64,000 nt of DNA from Clostridia bacterium (GTDB taxonomy: Bacteria; Bacillota; Clostridia; Saccharofermentanales; Saccharofermentanaceae). How positions within the stretch are numbered: position 1 is the first letter of the stretch; every line of letters begins with the position of its first letter. The notes under the pieces were generated by a model. That model was not told where the DNA came from. It did not search any database and saw only the letters and a program-made list of their open reading frames with translations. A program made the position numbers and the translations under genes. Below, one piece after another: positions 1 through 6,926 of the stretch. Location of the stretch: positions 1 to 64,000 of the forward strand of contig JAEEWG010000001.1 of the NCBI GenBank assembly GCA_016287245.1. Reading direction: 5' to 3'.

Positions 1-1
1 A

Positions 2-190
2 TATGGGATCGTTGCCGGAAAGCCTTACGGCTATGTCGGTATGACGACGAAGGGAACAACTTTTACGGATAAGACGGCGTCTTCAACGGAGTATAACTAC
101 TACTGGGTATTCCCGTACTTTAAGGACAGTAACGGGAAAATGATCGTTGGACAGACAGCAAAGTATACCTACGGACGCGCGCTGAAGTAG
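2..190 (+). CDS. C-terminal end of a surface protein with a fibronectin-III-like module (5' partial)
   Basis: The frame is open from the window edge and ends at TAG 188-190. The 62 visible residues match the last repeat of the three surface proteins downstream: GKPYGYVGMTTKGTTFTDK, then YNYYWVFPYFKD, then KYTYGRAL, here followed by a final K. It is therefore the end of another member of that family, probably exported and with its N-terminal domain outside the window. A strong intrinsic terminator follows about 40 bp after the stop, so it ends its transcription unit before the sigma-factor gene. The role of the module is unknown; surface attachment or carbohydrate binding is inference from its aromatic content. 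Confidence 0.85.
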   Translation, partial: YGIVAGKPYGYVGMTTKGTTFTDKTASSTEYNYYWVFPYFKDSNGKMIVGQTAKYTYGRALK

Positions 191-228
191 GTCGACTTAT
201 ATTCAAAGGCAAAAAATGAATTGATAGG

Positions 229-271
229 AAAACTTTCGTGATTTGCAATCACGAAAGTTTTTCGCTTTTTT
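229..271 (+). terminator. Intrinsic terminator
   Basis: A perfect 15-bp stem (229-243 with 247-261) has a 3-nt loop TGC and is followed by CG and a run of T. It ends the partial surface-protein gene and separates it from the sigma-factor operon. Confidence 0.9.
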
Positions 272-376
272 GCATTAAGGGTGTTTTGCGTTCGCATGAA
301 TTGTAAGACAGATTTGTAATTATATTCGTTTTTTTGCGGTATTGGTCCGTTCTGATGTATTATTGTACTTATAAAA

Positions 377-439
377 CTTGTAAAAACATGTAGCGGCGAG
401 ATCTTGTTTGTTGATATATATACTGAAAGACATCGTCGA
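377..439 (+). promoter_or_regulatory. Conserved upstream block, copy A (candidate promoter of the sigma operon)
   Basis: This block of about 63 bp aligns without gaps to 6801-6863 with roughly 11 mismatches. Shared pieces include TTGTAAAA, TGTAGCG, TTGATATATATA and TGAAAGACATCG. It ends about 15-25 bp before the possible starts of the sigma-factor gene. No clear sigma-A -35/-10 pair with normal spacing can be placed, so an alternative-sigma promoter or a regulator site are both possible. Confidence 0.55.
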
Positions 440-462
440 CTGTCAAAAATGATTTGAGCGAG

Positions 463-1044
463 ATGAGAGAAGACAAGGCATTAAAAAGTGATGACAGCAG
501 CATCGTAGATATGTTCCTGAATCGTGAGGAAGAAGCGATCCGAATTGTATCTGCTAAATACGGTGCGCGTATCCGGAGTATCGCTTACGGAATCACTGAA
601 AATACGGAGACGGCTGAAGAGTGTGAGAATGACACGTATATGGAGGCATGGAACAGAATTCCTCCCCATGAGCCGAGAACCTACCTTCTTGCCTTCTTGT
701 CCAGGATCGTTCGAACGATTTCTATCAATCGATGTGTAAGAGACCGCAGACTGAAGAGATTCGCGTTTATTTCTGAATTGACTTCGGAAATGGAACAGTG
801 TATTGCTTCTTCTATCTCGGTTGAAAACAAGATAGATGAGAACCTTTTGATAGAAGAGATAGGAAAATTTCTAAAGGAGCAGCCGCCTAAAAAACGATTG
901 GTATTCATGAGACGTTATTACTACCTTGATAAGATGGAGACGATCGCAAAACGATTGGATATGAAGGAAAGTACGGTTAGGACACTTCTTACTCGTATGA
1001 GGAAGGATCTTCATCAGTACCTTGAGCGGAGGGAATTATTATGA
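463..1044 (+). CDS. RNA polymerase sigma factor, ECF / sigma-70 family
   Basis: A protein of about 193 residues with the layout of an ECF sigma factor. An N-terminal region 2 carries the helix around AEECENDTYMEAWNRIP, used for core binding and -10 recognition, and a C-terminal region 4 helix-turn-helix contains ETIAKRLDMKESTVRTLLTR. The start is uncertain: ATG 463 and TTG 454 are in frame and neither has a convincing Shine-Dalgarno site. The stop overlaps the start of the next gene by 4 nt (ATGA), so the two are probably translationally coupled. The next gene encodes a single-pass membrane protein, the usual arrangement of a sigma factor with its anti-sigma partner. Inference: it controls the nearby surface-protein genes. 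Confidence 0.85.
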   Translation: MREDKALKSDDSSIVDMFLNREEEAIRIVSAKYGARIRSIAYGITENTETAEECENDTYMEAWNRIPPHEPRTYLLAFLSRIVRTISINRCVRDRRLKRFAFISELTSEMEQCIASSISVENKIDENLLIEEIGKFLKEQPPKKRLVFMRRYYYLDKMETIAKRLDMKESTVRTLLTRMRKDLHQYLERRELL

Positions 1045-2594
1045 ACGGAAAAGATCTATTGAATAAAATGGTGGATATAGATCCTGATCTTATCATTGAA
1101 TCAGATATTCCGGAAATACATAAAAGGAAAGAGACCCGGATGAAGATAGTTGTCACCTCCGTTGTGGGTCTGTCTGTAGCAGCTGCGTCCCTTCTGCTGG
1201 TTAATGCCGGAATGATGAAGAGGACGAAGGATAATCAGTTAGAGATCCGTAACAGAAAAGAATATTCATCCTCGCGCATGCTCTTTATAGATAATCAGGA
1301 TGATCTTGTCTATGTCGGCTTAGCGGACGCTGAAGATAGACTTCGTTATGGGCTGCCTGAAAATGTGGATGATGAAGTCATCACAAAAGAGGACATTGGT
1401 GAATATGCCGGTGTGGTGACCGGAACCAAAGATGATGAGAACGGAAATGATGTCGGGAGAAAAGTGTATCATTATTCGAAATATCCGGATAATTCCTCCA
1501 TACTCATCCTGGAGGAAGATGATACGTATTCCTTCATTTCAACGATAGGGTATGAGATCGATTTCGAGGAGGGAGACCTTTCGAATGAGATTTTTACAAA
1601 GTACGGACTACCGGAAAAAGGCATCAAAATTGAAGTTTATGGCAATGATGATCAGCTGATCCATACGATTACGGATATGGAAAGAATCGAAAAAGTAATC
1701 GACCTTCTCAATAATTGTACGAACATTGGACTTACTGAGAATAACCGCCGTCTGGTGGAAGCATGGAAAGACCAATATGGGAATGATGCAGTATATTTGG
1801 ATGAGGACACAGGTCTGATTTCTTATCGGCCGGAAGCCTTTTACCCTGCCACAGAAACCGCTGCGGAAATATCCACGGAAACGAGCATGGAAGAGACTAC
1901 GGAAGTGCCTACTGAGCCAACTACAGAAACGACTTTGAAAGAGACTACGGAAGTGCCCACTGAGCCAACTACAGAAACGACTGAGGAAGAATCATCTGAA
2001 GTGATTGTTGAGACGTCGGCAGATGAAACCATGGAAATGACTGATGAAACAACTACGGAAATGACCACGGAAGAAGCTTCAGCATCGACTACTGAATTTG
2101 CTTCTGAAACCACTTTAGAGTCAATTTCGGAAATGAATGCGGAACCGATCACGGAAACATCAGAGGCGACTTCTGCAGAGTTAACTGAAGAAACTTTTGT
2201 AGAGACGGTCACTGACGAGACGGAGAAACTATCTGGAGAAGTCACTGAAGAAACAACTTCAGAGGCAACTATGGAAGTCACCGAGGAAACAACAGAAGAA
2301 ATCCCGGTGGAGACTACTAGGGATTCGATGACAAACACGCCTGTTTCTCAGGATACGATGAAGCCTTCGGAAGTGGAGACAGAACAGAAGAAGTACGAAT
2401 TATCAGAAATTAAGGAATTTGCGGATGCCTTATGGAAAAAAGGATCGCTGACTTTTGTTATTGAGGTAAGAGAAGGGTACCGGATCCGTATTCATTATTC
2501 ACCGGTCTCCCGCACTTATTCAGCATTTAATGGTTTCTTTGATATGACATTAGACAAGATGAGAGAATTGGAATCGATTCTTTTGTCCCAATAA
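1041..2594 (+). CDS. Single-pass membrane protein with Thr/Glu-rich stalk, probable anti-sigma factor or sensor
   Basis: 517 residues. A short, mostly charged N-terminus (1-34, presumably cytoplasmic) is followed by one membrane helix at about 35-57 (IVVTSVVGLSVAAASLLLV). Next comes an extracytoplasmic region to about 270, a low-complexity stalk rich in Thr, Glu and Ser (about 271-445) and a small C-terminal domain (about 447-517). The 4-nt overlap with the sigma-factor gene and the topology suggest an anti-sigma factor reporting on the cell surface, similar in layout to RsgI-type proteins of clostridia. The N-terminal segment is shorter than a classic zinc anti-sigma domain and I see no HxxxCxxC motif, so binding to the sigma factor is inference. 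The next gene follows after 17 nt. Confidence 0.65.
   Translation: MNGKDLLNKMVDIDPDLIIESDIPEIHKRKETRMKIVVTSVVGLSVAAASLLLVNAGMMKRTKDNQLEIRNRKEYSSSRMLFIDNQDDLVYVGLADAEDRLRYGLPENVDDEVITKEDIGEYAGVVTGTKDDENGNDVGRKVYHYSKYPDNSSILILEEDDTYSFISTIGYEIDFEEGDLSNEIFTKYGLPEKGIKIEVYGNDDQLIHTITDMERIEKVIDLLNNCTNIGLTENNRRLVEAWKDQYGNDAVYLDEDTGLISYRPEAFYPATETAAEISTETSMEETTEVPTEPTTETTLKETTEVPTEPTTETTEEESSEVIVETSADETMEMTDETTTEMTTEEASASTTEFASETTLESISEMNAEPITETSEATSAELTEETFVETVTDETEKLSGEVTEETTSEATMEVTEETTEEIPVETTRDSMTNTPVSQDTMKPSEVETEQKKYELSEIKEFADALWKKGSLTFVIEVREGYRIRIHYSPVSRTYSAFNGFFDMTLDKMRELESILLSQ
1893..1988 (+). repeat. Tandem 48-nt repeat in the Thr/Glu-rich stalk
   Basis: Two near-identical 48-nt units (1893-1940 and 1941-1988) encode ETTEVPTEPTTETT-type sequence inside the membrane protein. 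The unit is a multiple of three, so gain or loss would change stalk length without a frameshift. Confidence 0.8.
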
Positions 2595-2611
2595 TGGCAG
2601 GAGGGACGAAT

Positions 2612-3799
2612 ATGAGGTGTTTGTTGAAGAAAAGAGCCGTTTCGATATTATTGATTTTGGCTTTGACGATATCCTGTCTTCCTGCTTCCGGCCTGATGGC
2701 GGACAAGGAAGAAGATCACGATCATGTATGGGCGAGAGCAACAGATTTAAGCGGATGGTACTGTGAAGATCCGGGTTGCAATGCATTTACGACAGAGCAT
2801 CCGCCAGTTCTAAATGAAGTTCTTGACAGTGTCTGTTTTGAGCCGTATTACAGAATTCCTGATATTACATTCACATTAACGAATGTGCATAAGGGAGTTT
2901 CTCTTCTTGAAATGATGATTTTAATCTATCTGACAGAAGACTCGGTCATAACTCCAAGTAAATCTTATCGGATGGGAACCGAAATGGTAGAAGCTGGAAC
3001 ACCGATCCATGCGTCTGATTTTGTCAACGATGACGGAACCAATAGAATTTTGTGTGTAAATGTCGGTTTTGATGGGAGTCTTGTAATGGGATGGGATGAA
3101 GTTCCATATCAGCCAGGGGATTGTTCATGGTTTTACAGTTTGCGCTTCTATGTTTCTAATAGCGGAGGAATTGCACCGATTACATATTGGTGTAAAGAAT
3201 CTGATTCGGAAATGACCGGCTATGCTATCTCCAGGATTCTTTTGCATCTGAAAACAGAGGGACTCAAAGCTGTGCCCGGCGGCGCAAATCAGGTAAAGCT
3301 TTCGTGGACGCCTTCTTCCGATGCTCAAGGATACCTTGTATATGGTCTGAAGAATGGTACTTACGGTTATGCAGGAATGACGACTCAAGGTGCAACGTTC
3401 ACTGATACAAAAGCCATTGCCGGAGAGTATAACTATTACTGGGTATTTCCATATATCAAAGATGCATCCGGGAAAATGCGTGTTGGAAAATGCCCGAACT
3501 ATGTATATGCAAAAGGCGGACTTCCAGCTGCAGCTAATCTTAAAGCTTCATCTGTAAAAGGTGGGGTAAAACTTACCTGGGACAAGGTGATGGGAGCTGA
3601 GGGTTATCTCGTATACGGTATCGTCGATGGAAAACCATATGGTTATGTCGGTATGACGACGAAGGGAACTACATTCACAGACAAGACGGCGTCGAAGAAA
3701 CAGTACAATTTCTACTGGGTATTCCCGTATTTCAAAGATACCAATGGGAAAATGGTGCCTGGTCAGACTGGAAAGTATACTTATGGTAGAGCGATCTAA
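2612..3799 (+). CDS. Exported surface protein with two C-terminal fibronectin-III-like modules
   Basis: The chosen start is ATG 2612, which follows GGAGGG and opens a clear signal peptide (MRCLLKKRAVSILLILALT); an in-frame ATG at 2594 lacks this logic. About 395 residues. After the signal peptide comes an HxHxW...CxxxxC segment (HDHVW, then CEDPGC) that could bind a metal, then a beta-rich domain to about residue 210 with no family I recognise, then two 88-residue modules (about 215-305 and 308-395). The modules contain YLVYG, GYVGMTT and YWVFPY. It directly follows the putative anti-sigma gene and is probably co-transcribed with it. The protein at 6927 has the same architecture. Confidence 0.8.
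   Translation: MRCLLKKRAVSILLILALTISCLPASGLMADKEEDHDHVWARATDLSGWYCEDPGCNAFTTEHPPVLNEVLDSVCFEPYYRIPDITFTLTNVHKGVSLLEMMILIYLTEDSVITPSKSYRMGTEMVEAGTPIHASDFVNDDGTNRILCVNVGFDGSLVMGWDEVPYQPGDCSWFYSLRFYVSNSGGIAPITYWCKESDSEMTGYAISRILLHLKTEGLKAVPGGANQVKLSWTPSSDAQGYLVYGLKNGTYGYAGMTTQGATFTDTKAIAGEYNYYWVFPYIKDASGKMRVGKCPNYVYAKGGLPAAANLKASSVKGGVKLTWDKVMGAEGYLVYGIVDGKPYGYVGMTTKGTTFTDKTASKKQYNFYWVFPYFKDTNGKMVPGQTGKYTYGRAI
3653..3698 (+). repeat. 46-nt stretch identical to 6636-6681
   Basis: This part of the last module of the first surface protein is identical over 46 nt to 6636-6681 in the leucine-rich-repeat protein, while the flanks differ at many third positions. That pattern suggests recent gene conversion or module shuffling. 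Confidence 0.8.
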
Positions 3800-3835
3800 G
3801 TAACTGAAGTATTGATTGTTTTGTGACATATAAAG

Positions 3836-3900
3836 ATCTCCCATTTTATTTCTTAAGGCTTTTTCGAGTCCTGGATCTGAGATGGGGGATTTGTTATTTT
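3836..3900 (+). terminator. Possible terminator with a long loop
   Basis: ATCTCCCAT (3836-3844) can pair with ATGGGGGAT (3882-3890), one G-T wobble, followed by a T-rich stretch. The loop of 37 nt is long for an intrinsic terminator, so this is only a candidate end for the sigma, membrane-protein and surface-protein unit. Confidence 0.35.
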
Positions 3901-3941
3901 GTTCTCGAGTATAAATATTCTGTGAATAATGTCATGCTTTG

Positions 3942-3971
3942 TTGAATTGATTTGTTCTTGTATGGTATAAA
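3942..3971 (+). promoter_or_regulatory. Candidate sigma-A promoter for the leucine-rich-repeat protein
   Basis: TTGAAT (3942-3947) and TATAAA (3966-3971) are separated by 18 nt. It would give an mRNA that starts near 3978 and carries the 25-codon ORF at 4013 ahead of the gene at 4128. Confidence 0.5.
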
Positions 3972-4012
3972 GAATTTGAGGTCGGGGATACTTAATGAGG
4001 GGGAGATATTGT

Positions 4013-4090
4013 GTGAAGAAACGCCGTTTACTTGCTGTTTTAGCTGTTTTAGTTTCTGTTTCTGTAGAGGTTTATGGATTAGCAAACTAA
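4013..4090 (+). CDS. Small ORF of 25 codons resembling a free signal peptide
   Basis: GTG 4013 lies 7-8 nt behind a GAGGGGGAG ribosome-binding site and opens a 25-codon frame ending at TAA 4088-4090. The peptide starts VKKRRLLAVLAVLV and ends VYGLAN, so it has a basic N-terminus, a hydrophobic core and an Ala near the end, like a signal peptide with nothing behind it. It lies 37 nt upstream of the leucine-rich-repeat gene. It may be the remnant of a lost exported protein, a leader peptide that tunes translation of the next gene, or a true small membrane peptide. No homologue is known to me. Confidence 0.4.
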   Translation: MKKRRLLAVLAVLVSVSVEVYGLAN

Positions 4091-4127
4091 TATATAAAGA
4101 ATGTACACATTTTGAGGAGGCGCTAAT

Positions 4128-6782
4128 ATGAGGTATATACGAAAAACGATGTTACTGATGGCAGGAATTTTGTTGATTATTGGGCTACTTATGCCTGTGA
4201 GCAAAGTCAAGGCAGCAAGTATTGTAGCATCTGGGTCGTGTGGACATTCTGTTAATTGGACATTAGACAGTGATGGTACACTCATTTTATCTGGAAGTGG
4301 TTCTACCGAAGATTATAAAGCACCTGCTCATCATGGAAATGATATAGATTATTATGTGCCATGGGCTGAATATGTTTCAAATGTAAAAAACGTTATCATC
4401 AAAGATGGGATAACTAATTTAGGACGACATCTTTTCTCTGAACATACCGAACTTAAGACTGTTTCAATTCCTTCGAGCGTAACAAAAACTAACGGATATG
4501 TGTTTAGTAAGTGTTCATCTCTTACAAGTGTTGTCCTTCCACCGAATCTTACAAGAATAAGTGCTTTTGAGTTTAACAATTGTGTGAATCTGACATCTGT
4601 AAATATCCCTTCAAAGGTCCAAATTATTGAAGATAATGCTTTCTATGCTTGTAGTAAATTGGTTTCAGTAACACTGCCTGCAAATCTAGGACAAATCGGC
4701 GTTAAAGCTTTTGCAAATTGCTCTTCTCTGACTAAGATCGATCTTCCTTCCACAAAACTTAGTTCTATTGGAGAAGCTGCTTTTTATGCATGTCCTCTGA
4801 AAAGTGTTGTCATACCTTCAAAGGTAACAAAACTATCTCGAAATCTATTTGGAAACTGTACGGCATTGGCAGATGTATCGTTGCCGAATACAATCACGGA
4901 AATTGGCATGGAGGCCTTTTCCGGATGTTCTTCATTGAAGAATATCAAGTTGCCATCGGATCTCAAAACTATAGACACTAAAGCGTTTTTCAATTGTAGT
5001 CTGATTACTTCAATCTCTATACCGTCTGGTGTGACTAAAATTGGAAACTATGCTTTTTGCGGTACTTCAATAAGTGGATCTCTTGTGATTCCGGATAGCG
5101 TCACTGAAATAGGAGATCAAGCTTTTATGAATCTTAAATCAATCACTTCAGTAGAATTGTCCAATAGTCTTCTGACGATTGGTAAGAGTGCCTTCGGTGG
5201 TTGTTCAGCTTTAACTTCCATTTCTATTCCTAACAGCGTGAAAGATCTTGACGATTCAGTATTTAGAGATTGTACAGGACTGAAGAATGTTGTGCTTCCT
5301 AACACTCTCAACTCGATAGGAGCAAGCACATTTTTTGGTTGTTCAAGTCTTCAGAACATCTCGCTTCCACAATCTCTCGCTTCAATTGGGAATAGCGCTT
5401 TTTCTGGTAGCGCTTTAAAGACTATTAAGATTCCTGAGAACGTATCAAAGATAGGACAATCAGTATTTTTTAATTGTCAGCAGCTTGAGAGCGCTGTTCT
5501 TCCTTCAAGTTTAAAGAGTATTCCGAATAAGCTTTTCAGCGATTGCAATTCGTTGAAATCTGTAGTGATTCCTGAAGGTGTTACTTCCATTGGTGATTAT
5601 GCGTTCACATCTTGTTCCTCACTATCCGCAATACAGTTGCCAGCAGGACTTAAATCAATCGGCAGTTATGCTTTTACTTCTTGTTCTTCTCTTTCTACGA
5701 TACAGTTTCCTGAAGGACTTCAATCTATTGGTTTCGGCGCTTTAAAAATGTGTTCGTCATTGAGAAGAGTTGCCATTCCTAGTAGTATTCTTTATTTGGA
5801 TAAGTCTACATTTTATAGTTGTGGTCAGCTTTCTCATATCTTTTTACTAGGCGGCCCAGGTGTTGCGGAATCTAGTGCCTTCTTGGATACTAATGTCTTG
5901 GTTTACTATCCACAGGATACACCATGGGAAATGACAGAAATCGATGAGTATACTGATCCTGACAGAATTCACGTTACTTGGATTCCTTATTCAGAATATT
6001 TTACGATACAGTATAAGCTTTCAGAATCTGATATGGCGGTATATACGGATTATGCTGTAAGTGGAGAGAAGCTTATTATTGAGAATCTACATCCGACCAA
6101 AGCGAACTACAGATTTCTTGGATGGTCAAGAAGCAGCACAGCGACGACAGCACAGTATAGCGTTGGAATGACGTATACTGTTTCCAGAAATCTAATATTT
6201 TATGCAGTCTGGGAGAAGATCACCCCACCTTCTGCAGTAACCAGTCTTAAAGCAGTACCGGCGGGAAAGGGAAGAGTGACCCTTACCTGGACGGCAAGTT
6301 CCGGAGCGGAGGGCTATCTTATCTACGGCCAGAAAAAAGGAAAGTACGGCTATGTGGGCATGACGACGCAAGGAACCACGTTTACGGATACAAAAGCGCT
6401 CTTCGATGACTTTAACTATTACTGGGTATTCCCGTACGTAAAGGATGAGCTCGGAAACATGATTCCGGGATCCTGTACGAAGTACGTATATGCGAAAGGA
6501 ATTCTGACAGCTGTCACAGGTCTTAAGGCATCTTCCGTTACCGGAGGAGTGAAGCTTACCTGGAATGCGGTGACGGGAGCAGAAGGATACCTGGTCTACG
6601 GTATAGTAGCCGGAAAGCCTTACGGCTACGTCGGGATGACGACGAAGGGAACTACATTCACAGACAAGACGGCGTCGAAGACACAGTATAACTATTACTG
6701 GGTTTTCCCGTACTTTAAGGACAGTAACGGGAAGATGGTAGTGGGTCAGACGGCCAAGTATACTTACGGACGCGCGCTGTAA
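4128..6782 (+). CDS. Exported BspA-type leucine-rich-repeat protein with InlB-like and fibronectin-III-like modules
   Basis: 884 residues, starting at ATG 4128 behind GAGGAGG. A signal peptide (about 1-30, ending KVKA/AS) precedes a long array of roughly 23-residue leucine-rich repeats of the LRR_5/BspA type (about 75-610). A typical unit reads SLTSVVLPPNLTRIS, with recurring IPSSVT.IG..AF..CSSL. Then comes an InlB-B-like repeat (about 623-696, with YRFLGWS and YAVWEK) and two of the aromatic modules shared with neighbouring proteins (about 700-884). Proteins of this kind sit on or leave the cell surface and bind host, plant or microbial ligands; the ligand here is unknown. The repeat part is visibly more AT-rich than the C-terminal modules, which suggests a mosaic origin. 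Confidence 0.88.
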   Translation: MRYIRKTMLLMAGILLIIGLLMPVSKVKAASIVASGSCGHSVNWTLDSDGTLILSGSGSTEDYKAPAHHGNDIDYYVPWAEYVSNVKNVIIKDGITNLGRHLFSEHTELKTVSIPSSVTKTNGYVFSKCSSLTSVVLPPNLTRISAFEFNNCVNLTSVNIPSKVQIIEDNAFYACSKLVSVTLPANLGQIGVKAFANCSSLTKIDLPSTKLSSIGEAAFYACPLKSVVIPSKVTKLSRNLFGNCTALADVSLPNTITEIGMEAFSGCSSLKNIKLPSDLKTIDTKAFFNCSLITSISIPSGVTKIGNYAFCGTSISGSLVIPDSVTEIGDQAFMNLKSITSVELSNSLLTIGKSAFGGCSALTSISIPNSVKDLDDSVFRDCTGLKNVVLPNTLNSIGASTFFGCSSLQNISLPQSLASIGNSAFSGSALKTIKIPENVSKIGQSVFFNCQQLESAVLPSSLKSIPNKLFSDCNSLKSVVIPEGVTSIGDYAFTSCSSLSAIQLPAGLKSIGSYAFTSCSSLSTIQFPEGLQSIGFGALKMCSSLRRVAIPSSILYLDKSTFYSCGQLSHIFLLGGPGVAESSAFLDTNVLVYYPQDTPWEMTEIDEYTDPDRIHVTWIPYSEYFTIQYKLSESDMAVYTDYAVSGEKLIIENLHPTKANYRFLGWSRSSTATTAQYSVGMTYTVSRNLIFYAVWEKITPPSAVTSLKAVPAGKGRVTLTWTASSGAEGYLIYGQKKGKYGYVGMTTQGTTFTDTKALFDDFNYYWVFPYVKDELGNMIPGSCTKYVYAKGILTAVTGLKASSVTGGVKLTWNAVTGAEGYLVYGIVAGKPYGYVGMTTKGTTFTDKTASKTQYNYYWVFPYFKDSNGKMVVGQTAKYTYGRAL
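6636..6681 (+). repeat. 46-nt stretch identical to 3653-3698
   Basis: Second copy of the exact 46-nt match, in the last module of the leucine-rich-repeat protein. Confidence 0.8.
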
Positions 6783-6800
6783 TGGCTCGAATTATGGAGA

Positions 6801-6863
6801 TTTGTAAAATCTTGTAGCGAAGAGAGTTTGTTTATTGATATATATATTGAAAGACATCGCCGG
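6801..6863 (+). promoter_or_regulatory. Conserved upstream block, copy B
   Basis: Aligns without gaps to 377-439 (about 83 percent identity by eye). It lies about 64 bp before the start of the surface protein at 6927. Its presence at both genes suggests a shared regulator, possibly the sigma factor encoded at 463. Confidence 0.55.
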
Positions 6864-6926
6864 ACAGACGGCAGAGTAACTTATGAAAGAGCATTATAGC
6901 ATTTGAGATTTTTAGGAGGTGTTTTT

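Noticed and set aside
1841..2338. Minus-strand Val/Ser-rich frame opposite the Thr/Glu stalk
   Set aside because: It is only the reverse reading of the ACT/GAA repeat codons.
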